Positions 11,091 to 22,520 of a DNA stretch of 64,000 nucleotides are shown in pieces. Origin of the DNA: Selaginella moellendorffii. Taxonomy: Eukaryota; Streptophyta; Lycopodiopsida; Selaginellales; Selaginellaceae. Location of the stretch: assembly GCF_000143415.4 (NCBI RefSeq), contig NW_003314371.1, positions 136,480 to 200,479 of the forward strand, given 5' to 3'. The notes under the pieces were generated by a model. That model was not told the origin of the DNA and made no database searches. It saw nothing but the letters and a program-made list of their open reading frames with translations. The translations under genes and the position numbers were made by a program. Each line of letters begins with the position of its first letter. Within the stretch, counting starts at the first letter, position 1.

Positions 11091-12130
11091 CGAGTCCGAG
11101 ACTAGGACCAAGACCGAGTCCGAGTCCGAGTCCAAGTCCGAATACTAATACAGGCAGTTGGGTGAATGCCCAAAGCGATCGTCCCCAGGGGGGGGGGCTG
11201 TAGGGGGTTCCAAAAGTATAGTAGGGAAAGTGTGGGGGTTGGAGCCCAGTGGAGCCAGTTTGGCCAGGAAAGGCCAGTTTGGCCCAGGAAGGCTGTACCC
11301 AGGTGTTGGGTGATGAACTGACCACTGGGAAGTCCAAGACTAGAGTGAATACGGACTGACAAATGGGGTAGCTTAGTGAAGTGTTCAAGAGCTGGCTTTA
11401 GTTCCCCCGGGAGATTGAATGGCCGATACTCCCAGTCCAAGTGTGGGTGGCACTACCTACTTAGATACCTGGCGTGGCTCAACGGAACCTCTCTCTAAGC
11501 CCATGGCTAAAGCACCCAAAGGTGGAAGGTGGGGAGAGTACCCATAAGGCTTGCGTAGGGCCACAGTGTTCCGAAATGTTGTCCCAAAGTCCCAGACTAT
11601 GGAAAGGAAGAGGAGTAGTCCTCTTGTGTGGTGACCAAGGATGCAATCACATGATGAGGAAGTCCTAGAGGATAGTGGGACTTAGTGGTCAGGCATGTGG
11701 GCCTTGATCCAGTGGCAGTGTTGGCAAACAAGGCCTTGAACAAAAAGGGACTTGATGGGGATCGGAAAAAGGATATTGGGGAAGGCTATTCCCCATGTCT
11801 GCGAGCATCTTAATGATGTTAAGGAGTGGATCTGGGATGACCACTCATAGATGGATGGCCTAGTCTTTGAGAGACAGGATTGCAATACAGGTAGTGTTGG
11901 ACCACAAATGTGACCAAGATGAATGGGCATAGTATGGCGTAACGGGCTGATATGTTAGTGGTACTTTGGAGTGTCAGTCATGGGATCGGACACGTAGAGC
12001 ACTTGGACCAAGTGCAAAGGTTGAGTGGCATGGATGCCATTTTCGGGGCTAGCAAGCCCCAAGTCCTGAATAGGACTTATATAGGTTGTGAATGAGACTC
12101 CTCCAAGTGGTCGGAGGTGCAGTTAAGTGA
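11090..12130 (+). repeat. Left arm of a large divergent inverted repeat
   Basis: Its reverse complement is recognisable at about 28350-29850. Shared landmarks include the GGGGCTAGCAAGCCCC-type sequence (12048 against 28378), the CGGACACGTAGAGCACTTGG region and the G-run followed by TCCAAAAGTATAGTAGGG. The arms have many differences and indels and enclose about 16 kb. They are probably two copies of one retroelement in opposite orientation. Confidence 0.7.
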
Positions 12131-12186
12131 CTAAAGTATAATAGAAAAATTAGTTGCTTACACTTGGCATTAACTCTTCGAATTAC

Positions 12187-14827
12187 CTAGTTAATATGAG
12201 AAACTGGCTCACGAGCAATAATCTTCTCAACCTCTAGCATTGGATTCACTTGTGTAACAATTGGCACCTCCTCCACTCCATGTTCCTTAGTTCTTCTTCG
12301 GTGTCGTGGAACAGAATGGTAATCAAACTCTGGATGGTGAGAGCTAGAAGGAGTGATGTTGGGCCCATCAAATGTCTATTGACGCTTCAAACGGATTGTC
12401 CTCATGTCACCAAGTGGTTCATAACTTGATTCCATAGGAGTTCTAGTAACAACTTCCCCCACCATCTTAGATATTGACCCTACTGCTGGTGTTCTCTTTC
12501 TACCAACCCGCTCTCAAAGCTTGTCTAAGTTTCGACCTATACCAGCAAACCTTGCTTTCTGTGCAGCCAAAGATTTTGATAACTGCTCAAGAGATCTAAT
12601 GAGGTTGGAGAGTGTAACTTCATAGAGGGATACTTTTCCTTTCCTTGCTTCGAAAGCTTTCCAACTCTAATGTTTGCTCTCTGAGAGATTAATTGTTGGT
12701 ATAAGTGCAATATCATCAAGTGGTTGATCCTAGGAAAAATGTAATATTTGAATGTGACAAGAAAAGAAAATGAGAGAAAACTTACATGGAGAATATAATG
12801 GCCCCACTAAAAACATTTGAACTTCCCACCATGCAAGCCAACACTTCATTTGTGGAAGGTGTTCAATTGGCACTTTGTCTCCTTCACGCCACTATATACA
12901 CATCTCATTTGCTTTTGCCTCGTGCTCCTCTTTAGTTGGTGTATCCATCCATTCTCGACAAAGCTGCTTGAATTTGTGATGGAAGCTAAACTTGATACAT
13001 CAACAATGTTCATTGACACTCTTTGCCCAATTAAACTCACAACTCTTCTCTTTACTTTGTAATGGCTGACTTTTATCACCTCCAAATACTTGTCGTACAG
13101 CCAACTAATTAGCACCAGCAACATCTGCCATGAAACCACAGAAGTTAGGTTTCTTCCCGGTTCGTTGTTCAACAATCTCAAACATATATGTCCAAAAGAT
13201 GGTTTGTGCTTGGAAATCTTAAACCTTGAATTTGGCTATAGCTATAGTTAAGTTGCACTGCAACCAATAGAAGGAATGGTTATAATGTAAATTGGTATGG
13301 AATCCTTAAAAAATGAATAACCACTTACTTGTGATCATAAACATGAGCTCCCATTGTTGACCAGCCTAAAACTCATTCTAGTGGTCGAAATGGATCTAGG
13401 AATTAGCCAAGTCCTCGTCTTTATCCATATCCATTTGTTGTACAAGGTCCACACCAGAAGCAAGACCAAGGGTGGACATCTTAAAGATGAAAGGGTGTTG
13501 ACTATTTGAAGTCACTTGGCCAACGAACAAACTCCCATGAACAAATTCATAAGGACATTTTCTTTTTAACTCCAAAATTGCATCCAATCCAGATTGAAAC
13601 TTTCCATCTCGCCCTTCTCACATCCAGTTCTTTATTCTGCTAAAAAAAAAAGCGTTTCTAGTGACAAAGTAGAGTTAAGTATTAATTTATACCTGTTTAA
13701 ATTTGTTATGAGTTCTATATTTTGAAACAGGTCCTTCAAGTTATTCTCTATGAACTCTTTTTTGCTATTAGCTTGTAGCAACATGTCCACCATATTGTCC
13801 TTTAGTATAGACTGTTGAACACACTTTGGAGTTACAGCACTTTTCTTCCCAGCCTTTGTAGTAACAACAGCCTTCAAATTGTGAAAAGAATCATGGTGGA
13901 TTCCTTCCTCTATTGTGTGTTGATGGTATCCAACATGCACTACTGCTCTGCCTAAACATCCATCCTGTAGAAGAAAATAATACATTTTTGCATTGCAACA
14001 TGCTTGACAAATAGGTGTTGCCCCACATTTGCAACATCTAAACCATGTAGCAACCTCATCACACCTAGGGGGATTGATTGTTGAGCCTTCAAAGAAGCAC
14101 ATATTCTTGCCATGATCAGAAATGCATTTCTCAGCGACACATTGAAGCTATCCACCACAATGGACTATGGACACAAATCCGTCAAAATGGGAGAAGTGGG
14201 TTGTCTTTACTTTGCACCAATTATATGGATCAAAACACATCTCCATGCCCCTCTTCCTGCTTGACAAACTGGCTGGTGGAAATTTAAAGAATATATTCCC
14301 ATTATAGGAAGATAAAAGTTCCTCACCTCTCATGTACTGGAACTCCTTCAATTCCAACCGTAATGATCAAGATTGCTAAAATGCTTTATCCACCACTTCA
14401 AAAATTGGTCCAGAAGGAATGCACCTACTTGTATGAGAAGCTATGTTAGGAAGCTCATCTTCTTCACTTTCGTCATTGGAGAGAATAACAACTTCATGCT
14501 TCACTCTTTGCACAGTTGGCTGTGAAACTGACGCGCTCTCCTCTACTTGCTTTGGAGTCTTATAATTAAAATCTCCTAACCTGTACATCTATTAAGATCC
14601 CACTGAATCCTATTCTTTCCCACACCATTGTCAAAAAGAATGGATTTTTCTATCTGATTACCTTTATCCAGACATACATTCTCCAAACTAACTAATCCCA
14701 GCTTCAACTTGAATCTTTTGCAGAGGAAGCTCTCTCTTATAATATTCTTAGAGAAAACAATTGAAAGCTCTTGATCAAACTTCAAGTAGAATTCTCTTAT
14801 ATCTTCTCCTTGCTCGAGCACTTAGAA
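12187..14827 (-). pseudogene. Decayed gene of unknown function with Cys-rich cluster and C-terminal coiled coil
   Basis: I do not recognise this gene. Read leftwards, exon-like stretches include about 14585-14827, about 14380-14580 (acidic, SNDESEEDE), and about 13690-14350. The last holds a Cys-rich cluster (CxxCGATPICQACC near 14010-14050) that resembles a zinc-binding module. Further stretches lie at about 13396-13590 and 12850-13180. A coiled-coil part (about 12540-12670) leads into a basic tail ending at a TAG at 12187. Codon-like sequence runs through at least three in-frame stops (a TAG near 14150, a TGA near 12515 and a TAG near 12390), so it is probably broken. It points away from the ParB/methyltransferase-like gene that starts about 350 bp to its right. 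Confidence 0.5.
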
Positions 14828-15176
14828 AAAATTTGGGGAGAAACTGACAAAAAAGAACAAAGATATTCTTCTGTATTATAAGCTTTAATTAGTTGTGTCC
14901 TTGCAAAGGACAAGTTAAATATTTTAACAAAATATACAACCATTTAGAATCTAGAAATATATGAAAATGTTAAACAGCCACCCATATTAATTGTATAATT
15001 GATTGTGAGAGGAATAATACTATTAAAATGAATGGGGTTATGAGCAAGAGGTGTCGATTAATCACGAGAGTTGTAACATTAATTGTTTATTCTCCCTCTT
15101 ATCTCCATGCTCTTTTCCCTTCAAAAGAGTTTCATTTTTTTGTGATAAGTGAGAGAGACTCAAGCTCGAAAAGTAC

Positions 15177-18100
15177 ATGGTTTTTTCAAGAGGAGAAGCT
15201 ACTGGTGGTAGTGCCATACATGGTGGGGCGGAACTTGGTGGTGGAAATGAGGCACTTAGTGCTATAGGTGGTGGGGCAGATCTTGTTGGTGGAAATGGCA
15301 GACATGCTATTGCTCTTGAAGGTCACAGAAATGAGGTGGTAACTATGCTAGAGGCCGACAAGATCTTGAATGAGTGAGTACGCGATACTATTGTCCAAGC
15401 TCAAGAATGAACTATCAGCAGAGTGTTAGGTGAAATGGCTTGGAAAGGATCCCAACATCTTCAACTTCCACTTTGCTGTCTTAAGTAGAGTCACTAGGTG
15501 TCCTCAGCCTATGACCTCAACATGGGTATTTATACCTCTTTCATAGAGGCTAGATTTGGGCACACTGCTGGATCATTTATTGTGTTGTCATCATTCCCCG
15601 GAACAAATCGCATAAACATGGTTACTCATGAGATCGAGCAAACTTGGGATCAAATATGGCAAAGGAAATCTCAAGAGTTTGATACTTTGATGGCGTGCCA
15701 CAAGGAGATACAAGCCTTTGTAGGCCGGATGTTCTTCATTATTAATGGAAACCACCAATGGCTAGCATTTAGAGGTGTATCCAAGAGAAGCTCTAAGACG
15801 ATGACAAGCAACATATTTGTGTTCCAGTGACACTTGTGGAGCCACAGGATCGAAACCAAGCAGTGAGGCTCAACTTGGCATGTCACAAGATCAATATGTA
15901 AGAATCATTTACTAATAACCTTTGTACTCACCAACTATATTATAGGTTTAATCAGTTTGCTTTCCAAACACATACCTTGGTCCATGATATCGAGCACCTT
16001 CGATATGTTGGCATACTTTCTCTCAAGGAAATCTAGATGCTGTATAGTTGTGAGGTTATGGAAGTAGTTCAAGCAAAGCTTGTAGCACGTAAAGGCCAAG
16101 AGTTGCTTACTTGGTATCAAGTGCCTATGGATTTTTTGGTTGCGGTCTGGGCAAAGGTAACCTTTTCTTGCATGAAATTGTGTTTTCTACTCACAAGTTT
16201 TCCTTTTTGCCAATTGTCAAAGTGGAGCAAAACTCATATTTGAAGATTACACAAATGACGGATGAGGTGCAAAAGAACTTTGAACTGCGACAAATTGAGC
16301 AGTGCATTTTGAACTCGAAGAAATCAAAGGTGAAGAAGCTACTTGTGATTGAAGACATTCAATGCGATAAAGATTGGCTGGATTGCATTGCAAAGATATG
16401 CTCTCGTGGCAATAAGTTAGTCCCTTTTATCTTTCTCATTCCACTTTGAAATCCTTGTCCTTGCAGGAAATGGTAAAGCACATGAAGAATTGATCTATAA
16501 CATCGCAAAAAGCAAGCTCTCCTTCAACAAACAAACCTCTTGCTTGGAACTCCTCAACACTTGGCATCGTAACAATGATAAAAGGTTGGAGAGCAAACTT
16601 GAGAATGTGATGAAGGAGAAACTCTATATCACTTAGAGTATTGCAGTTGCTAAGGAGCTACTTCAAGTATGGGATACGAAGTTCGTTACTAGTGCCCGCA
16701 CTAGCATAACACTTCCAAAATATGTCCGAGCTTCCCTTCAAGAGCTTGGGGATGGATGGCAGCTCAAGTTCTATGGATCTCAAGAACCAGCTAGGCCAAC
16801 CATTTTTCTCGTGCTGCATGGCATATAGGTATATTGCAAGAAATTGACTTGTTTATTTAATCATAGCTCTTTTGTAGGTATTGAAGTCATTGCCTAGGTG
16901 CTCCAGTGTACATAGCAAGTGTTTTTCTCAAGCTCTTAACTAGTGGGAAGAAACTTGGCATGTATGAGCCAAAGTTCCATTGTCCCACTGCACGGGAGCA
17001 AGAACTTTGTCCATGGTACTTGGAGTTGTGAAGGCAAATGTCATCATCACCTTTTGAGCTTGATCTCTACCTCAAGTGTCATCCAGGTTTGATGAGTAAA
17101 ATTTCTTAGTAGTAGCTTATGTTTCTACTTTATTGTAGAGGCACTTTTGGAGGGAGTGGAGATGCCTTAGGACAGGGATGAGATTCATATTGAGCAAACT
17201 GAAGACAAACAAGTGGAGAACCCGGCTGAAAACTCTCCTGCCCCATCTCATCTTATAGCAGTTGCTCATTCCCCAGATCCTACTGCCACTGCTCGTCCAG
17301 CCCTGACTGTTTGAAATGTACGAAGGCAACTCCATAGTGGGGACGTCCAAGAGAGTAAGAACTTGATTTCCAATGACCTTGCTTATTATAATTTAGTTGT
17401 AGATGTCGGAGAAACCAGCCAACACTCTATACATCGACATACAAATGCATTCTTTCCATCCCTCCCCACTGCTACAAAGGATGACCTCCAAGAGTTATCT
17501 TCATCGGCTTCACATAAACAGGTATGAAAAAAAACATATATTAGCTTTAATATTTCCCAGTTTTGAACACTATTCACATTCACCCTCTTTCTTCTATAGG
17601 AAGTGTTGGCAATGTGGAAATAGTTATTAGGGATTACTTTCAGCTTTCCAACAACGTGAGCCAAGAGTCTTCTATGTTCCATTGATGGATGTGAGGATTA
17701 GGAATGAACAATACTTTTGGCATCGACCTTGTGTTCTTCGACTTGCCTAATGGGTTACCACCTTTACAAAGCCACACTCCACCTTAGAACATCTTTTGAC
17801 TGGACCATATTTCTCAAGTGGTGAATATGGCATCCAAGGTGTTGCGATATGAGGGCATTATGCTAGTCATTCTTCCCTGTTCTTTATTTTGGGGAGGTCT
17901 TCTTGCAACGATGGCGAAGAATGATGACTCTAGATTGGTTGAGTTTGCATCAGGCTACCTACTCTCAAACATCCCGGCCAAAACAAAAGGAGCAAGTGGC
18001 TGAATCAAAAAGGTTTGTATTTCCTTATTTTTCATATCTTAAATTGGTTGCCTCTTTTCATTGTAGGTTTTAGTATGGAACTACTATACTCTTTGCCACT

Positions 18101-18613
18101 ACTCTTGCTGTCATAGTATTACATGAGCTGATGAGCGTGTAGGTTTGGCATTGCCAGGATATGATAGCTCAACAGATATCATCCCAAATGTCATCAACAA
18201 GGACCACCATATATAGTTCCCTAGCTATCGACCCTATTCACCAAAGGCCATGCAAATCCTCCTAGAGTTGTTTTGTCCTTTTAAGGGGATTGTGCTTGAT
18301 GCTATAGTAGGTTTTGGTTTGATGGTGCTAGCGGCTAAAGAGACTGGGTATGCAGTTTTTGCATTAGAGAAGGAGAGTGTATTTGAAGGTGTTCTTGAGA
18401 CATTTCATAATAGACGATAATAAAGTATAAAATTCTCATTATAGTAATTCCATCATGGTTGTGTATATTAAGTGGATTGATGATGTGGGCTATAATTTGC
18501 TATGTTATGCAGAAGCAATGGCACAAGCTTATATACAAGAGCCCACACTTAGAAAGCATAATACTATATAAACTCCTCCTTTTGTGGATGTGGATGCCAA
18601 GAAGAAAGACTAA
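15177..18613 (+). pseudogene. Second ParB-like plus DNA-methyltransferase-like gene, decayed
   Basis: The first open stretch starts with an ATG at 15177 and encodes a Gly-rich segment with two related repeats (GGAELGGGNEAL-like). A ParB-like domain follows at about 15500-15900, with INGNHQWLAFR near 15745 and a strand ending in LACHKIN after a frame change. Middle exons (about 16090-17100) are mostly helical and unrecognised. A permuted methyltransferase-like fold follows: motif-IV-like DLVFFDLPNG (about 17730), VLRYEGIMLVILPC (about 17840), then SPKAM and a motif-I-like IVLDAIVGFG (about 18240-18345). The canonical motifs would be (D/N/S)PP(Y/F/W) and DPFxGxG, so both are altered. Several in-frame stops, including TAG near 16635 and 18211, and frame changes indicate a pseudogene. 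The order matches the locus at 3.4-6 kb, but I see no phosphatase domain here. Confidence 0.6.
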
Positions 18614-18950
18614 GTTTAGTTTTTTTTTTAGTCGAATTTTTTAGTGGTAATATACTTTGACTTATGATATTCATTTTCTTATTAGACTTATATTATTTAG
18701 CTTTTTCTTGGACTGAAAATATGTTTTAAGTTTTGAATAAAATTGTTGGTTCATCCCGAACCAAACATTTAAACATCAACTTTTGTATTTGGTGGACTAT
18801 ATTGACTTTCATTAACTATCATTGACTTGAGCTCAGCTCAAAAACTACCCAGCCCTAGTGTCGCTATCTTCTGAAACTTGAATATTAAGGGGTTTTTGTC
18901 TCAGAAGCTGTTACCATAATATGTTAATCCCTATTAGGTACTGAAGCAGA
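18614..18950. other. AT-rich spacer, nothing recognised
   Basis: AT-rich sequence between the end of the second methyltransferase-like gene and the chromovirus remnant. I see no open frame or repeat worth naming. Confidence 0.5.
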
Positions 18951-19204
18951 TTGGTAATGTATCCTATTAGTTGGATCTTCCTGCAGAGATGTCCAATGTT
19001 CATAATGTATTTCACGCCAATTTATTAGCCCTATACACTATAGATGTTGCACATCAAGGGGACATTTGTCTGCCACCAAAAGTTATGGATGGTGAACTTG
19101 AATATGAATTTGAAAGGATCTTATCATGTCATTGGAAATGTGGTGGTCATACCAAACAATATTTAGTTAAGTGGCATGGTTACCTAACTTGTGAATCAAC
19201 TTGA
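18950..19204 (+). pseudogene. Chromovirus (Ty3/gypsy) integrase C-terminus with chromodomain, remnant
   Basis: The frame contains LDLPAEMSNVHNVFHANLL followed by EYEFERIL and QYLVKWHGYL. This is the typical end of a plant chromovirus polyprotein: the integrase C-terminal segment (P-x-x-hNVFHVSxL) followed by a chromodomain with its YLVKWxGY signature. It ends after the chromodomain at 19204. The rest of the polyprotein is not seen upstream, so this is the 3' remnant of an inserted element. Its 3' untranslated part, polypurine tract and LTR follow. Confidence 0.85.
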
Positions 19205-19824
19205 TGCATTCTTGTGAGCTTATCATAAAGTATGAGAATTGTAATAAAGAGTAGCTTTTGTAAATCTTGTAATAAATCTTGCAAATCAATAAAGTAATAT
19301 ATTTGTATTAAATGTTTCTCTCATTCATTAGTTTTGAGTCAGTTTTGGCAAGTTGACTTTAGCTTTTTGGTGCATAGGTTCAATCCATAACTATGGGGAT
19401 AACTATTATAAATTAATCATAAGTCTTGTTAACTCATTTTCAAAAAGGGTGTAGTCGTGTAAACAATATTATGTGCCAGTTCATAATAGTTATTTAAATC
19501 TTTCCAATGGGGTTGATTTTTGTTTAGGGGAGTTGGGCCTCTAACTCTCTCCCTATATCCTTGCTAGCAAAGGTATATTATTTCTTTGTAAGCTAAGTGG
19601 TACTCAGAGTAACAAGGGTGGCTAGCTTTGCTAGTCATTTCCTTATCTGTAATGGCCAGAGGGTATTTGAGTATTAATGTCTTTAAATGTAGAAGAGAGG
19701 TCATTCTTTACTCATTTAAGTTAGTGTGTTTCTCATAAAATGTGTTTTCTGTTAACTTTTAAAGTTGTTTCTTTGACAGTTTGCTAGACTAGAGTATGCA
19801 TTAACGAGGACATTGATTTTCTCC

Positions 19825-19837
19825 AAGGGGGGGAAAG
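19825..19837 (+). other. Polypurine tract of the chromovirus remnant
   Basis: A purine-only run (AAGGGGGGGAAAG) lies directly before a TG-starting LTR and about 620 bp downstream of the chromodomain stop. This is the expected position of the plus-strand primer of an LTR retrotransposon. Confidence 0.75.
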
Positions 19838-20257
19838 TGTTGTGAATATGATTTCAAGTATTGAAAGATATTTATTAGGCAGTTCTTACAAAAACTCTCT
19901 CTTTACTGCCACAATAGTATTGTTAATTCTCTTTATAGTCTCCACCCAAGCTAATTGAGAAATTGGTTATCATATGTGCATTTGACTAGATGAGCATAAA
20001 GATGGAATTCATAATTGCTATGAATCAAATATACTTGACCTGGTTAAAGAAACTCATTTATTGACTTACACTTGCTAGTGTTAGAAACTCCTATGATATT
20101 GAGTTTAGTCCCTCAATATCATTAGGTGATAGTTTATTGTGTTTGCTAGACACCCTCGCTATCAAGCTCTGTTTATTGGTCTCATTTCGGTTCTATATGC
20201 TATTTATGGTATATCTAGAGTCACTTCAAAAGTATATCTATAGAATGTAAAAGTGTC
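19838..20257 (+). repeat. 3' LTR copy A, cut by the assembly gap
   Basis: Starts TGTTGTGAATATG immediately after the polypurine tract and shares words with three other copies in the window: a tract like CCCTTTATCAATCC in copies B and C, CCCTCAATATCATTAGGTGATAG, and CTCATTTCGGTTC. It runs into the N gap at 20258. Confidence 0.75.
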
Positions 20258-20357
20258 NNNNNNNNNNNNNNNNNNNNNNNNNNNNNNNNNNNNNNNNNNN
20301 NNNNNNNNNNNNNNNNNNNNNNNNNNNNNNNNNNNNNNNNNNNNNNNNNNNNNNNNN
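20258..20357. other. Assembly gap (100 N)
   Basis: A run of exactly 100 undetermined bases lies between LTR copy A and a repeated block. A round 100 usually marks a gap of unknown size, so distances across it are not reliable. Confidence 0.99.
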
Positions 20358-22520
20358 ATTAGCATTTATGCATTTATTAGTTAATAACTATATTGGTATT
20401 CAAATAAGCTAATCTCACTAAGGTTTTTTAGTAGGGTTAAACTTTGTGTTTTCCCTGAAAAATGATTTAATTGTGAACTATATTAACTTTGCAAAAGGAA
20501 GAATTATTAGTCAATTGGAGAGTTGGGTTTTTGTTGGATTTAAGTTGGGATTATATTGATCATTGATAATTCTTTTTGTATATGCTATGAAGTGAGTTAT
20601 GTCTTCCTATAAATAGTGTATTCATAAAGGATTATTTGGTGATCAATTGTTAAGTATAACTTCATTATATTTAGCTTTTCGATTAGGGCAAACATGTTCT
20701 TCATAAGCTTTTGTATTATAAAGTTTAACTTATGAATATGTTGAGGAGGATATTGTGGGTTGTACCATGATTTCTTCTTTAACATTAAATTTAGTTGATA
20801 TGAGACTCATGATTATTATTAGATGAGACTTATCTTCTTTGAGTTTTTGATTTTTTAATTTCATGCTCATTATACTATTTATTAAAAGTTGTTAAAGAAT
20901 GTATTTTGGCTCATTAGCTTCAATGCTAAGGTTAGTATCTATTATTGATGACAATTGATTGTCATTTAGGATAGGTGATTATCCTTGTTAAAGGTTTTAC
21001 TTCATTATTGTTAATGTTGAATGATTTACCATTTTTTAGGATGATATGTTATTATTCAATGATGATTATACATCTTTCTATTGATATGATGATTAATGAT
21101 TTTTTTAATGATGGTTAGTTGTTCTCTTTGATAACTTTTGGCTTAACACATTACCATATATTCTTTGTAGTTTACTTTAGATTGATCTCTTGGGTTTGAG
21201 TTATCAATAGGATATTGTTGACATTTTCTTGACCAACTTTAGTTCCTTAGTATTATTGACTAAGATTTATTCAAATTGGTTTATATGATACTTGGCATGA
21301 CTGAGTGTTTATTGGTCCTTGCAACATTTATTCTGTTTTATTTATTGTTGTTATGGTTGGTTTTGATAAATTTAGATGTTATTTCTTTTGAGTGATACAT
21401 TCACAAACATTTTACTTACTAGTTGATGATACTTTGTGTTATTTGAGTTGCCTTTTGTAAATTGTTTAGCATACTATCTATAATTTTTGATAGTTAAATT
21501 TTATTATTGAGTTTTTTTGCTATTAAATTTTGTTGGATCATAAATCCTATATATTTTGACTATAATGATCTTGGTGGTTCTTATACTTTAATTTTGGTTT
21601 ATTGGATGATAACTTACTTGGAATATTTTTATGTTTTAATATAAGACTTATCCAAGTCTCTAAAATATCATTGTCTCTAACTTTGATATTATTTATTTAT
21701 TGATCTTTTTTTTTGGGCCAATTGGCTTTAGCACTTCATATGATAGTGAAATCTTTAGTCATGGGATAGCTACTATCATCTAGTCATATAACCCAACTTT
21801 CTCTTGATGTTCCTTATTCTATTAAAAGGGCGTGACCATGTAAACAACTCTAACTACTTATTTATAGTAGTCTATTTAAACCTTACCGATAGGTTTGGTT
21901 TATTTCCTCATGAGGGTTAGGGCATTTTACTTCTCTCTTTATATCACTTGTAGGCAAAGGCATATCATCTTTTGTAAGCTAGATGACACCAAGAGCAATA
22001 GCAAGAGTCTCCTTATCTGTGACAGTTGCAAGGTGTTTAAGTTGTAGAGACAAAAAGGTCGCCCCTAACTCATTTAAGTGTGTGGGTATTGAAAGTTACC
22101 TATTAACTAATTCTTTCAGATATTCTTTCCTTACTACCACAATGGCAAAAGGTTGGTATTGTTGGACCCTTTATCAATCCCTTTTATTCAAGTATTAGTA
22201 AAAAGGACTTTGTATCTATACTTAGCCGGACAGGCATAAAAAAGGAATTCCTAAGTGTTTATTTAGCCAAGCATATTTGGCCCGACTTGTTAGTTTTTTT
22301 TTGCTCTGTCTTGCACTGGCTTGATAAGAACCCTCGCCTATTGAGACTAGTCTCTCAATATCGTTATATGATAGCTTACCGTATTTGCCAAACACCCTCG
22401 CTATCATGCCCTTTGTGTTAGTCTCATTTCGGTCCCAAATGCTATTTATGGAAAGTGTCTAAATTTGCTTATTTAGCATATCTACAAAATGTAGAGATTG
22501 TCTTGAACACAATGGTGTTC
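20358..22520 (+). repeat. Repeated AT-rich block, copy 1, ending in LTR copy B
   Basis: Begins ATTAGCATTTATGCATTTATTAG and is matched by about 25024-27470 at moderate identity. The last part, about 22085-22520, is an LTR copy (B) sharing the CCCTTTATCAATCC, GATAAGAACCCTCGCC and CTCAATATCGTTATATGATAG landmarks with copies A, C and D. Copy B seems to have lost the polypurine tract region. No coding sequence is recognisable. Confidence 0.7.

Larger units (their letters stand above)
9432..12186. other. Gene-free repeat region between the two decayed gene clusters
   Basis: No gene is supported. The stretch contains the last two palindrome copies (to 9779), repetitive sequence from about 9.8 kb, the GAGATGGA minisatellite at about 10725-11090, a run of nine G near 11190, and about 11090-12130, which matches the reverse complement of about 28350-29850. 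Open frames here come from the repeats. Confidence 0.6.

Noticed and set aside
10364-11148. Long frames on both strands over the minisatellite
   Set aside because: A 12-bp period lacking stop codons opens several frames at once; not genes.
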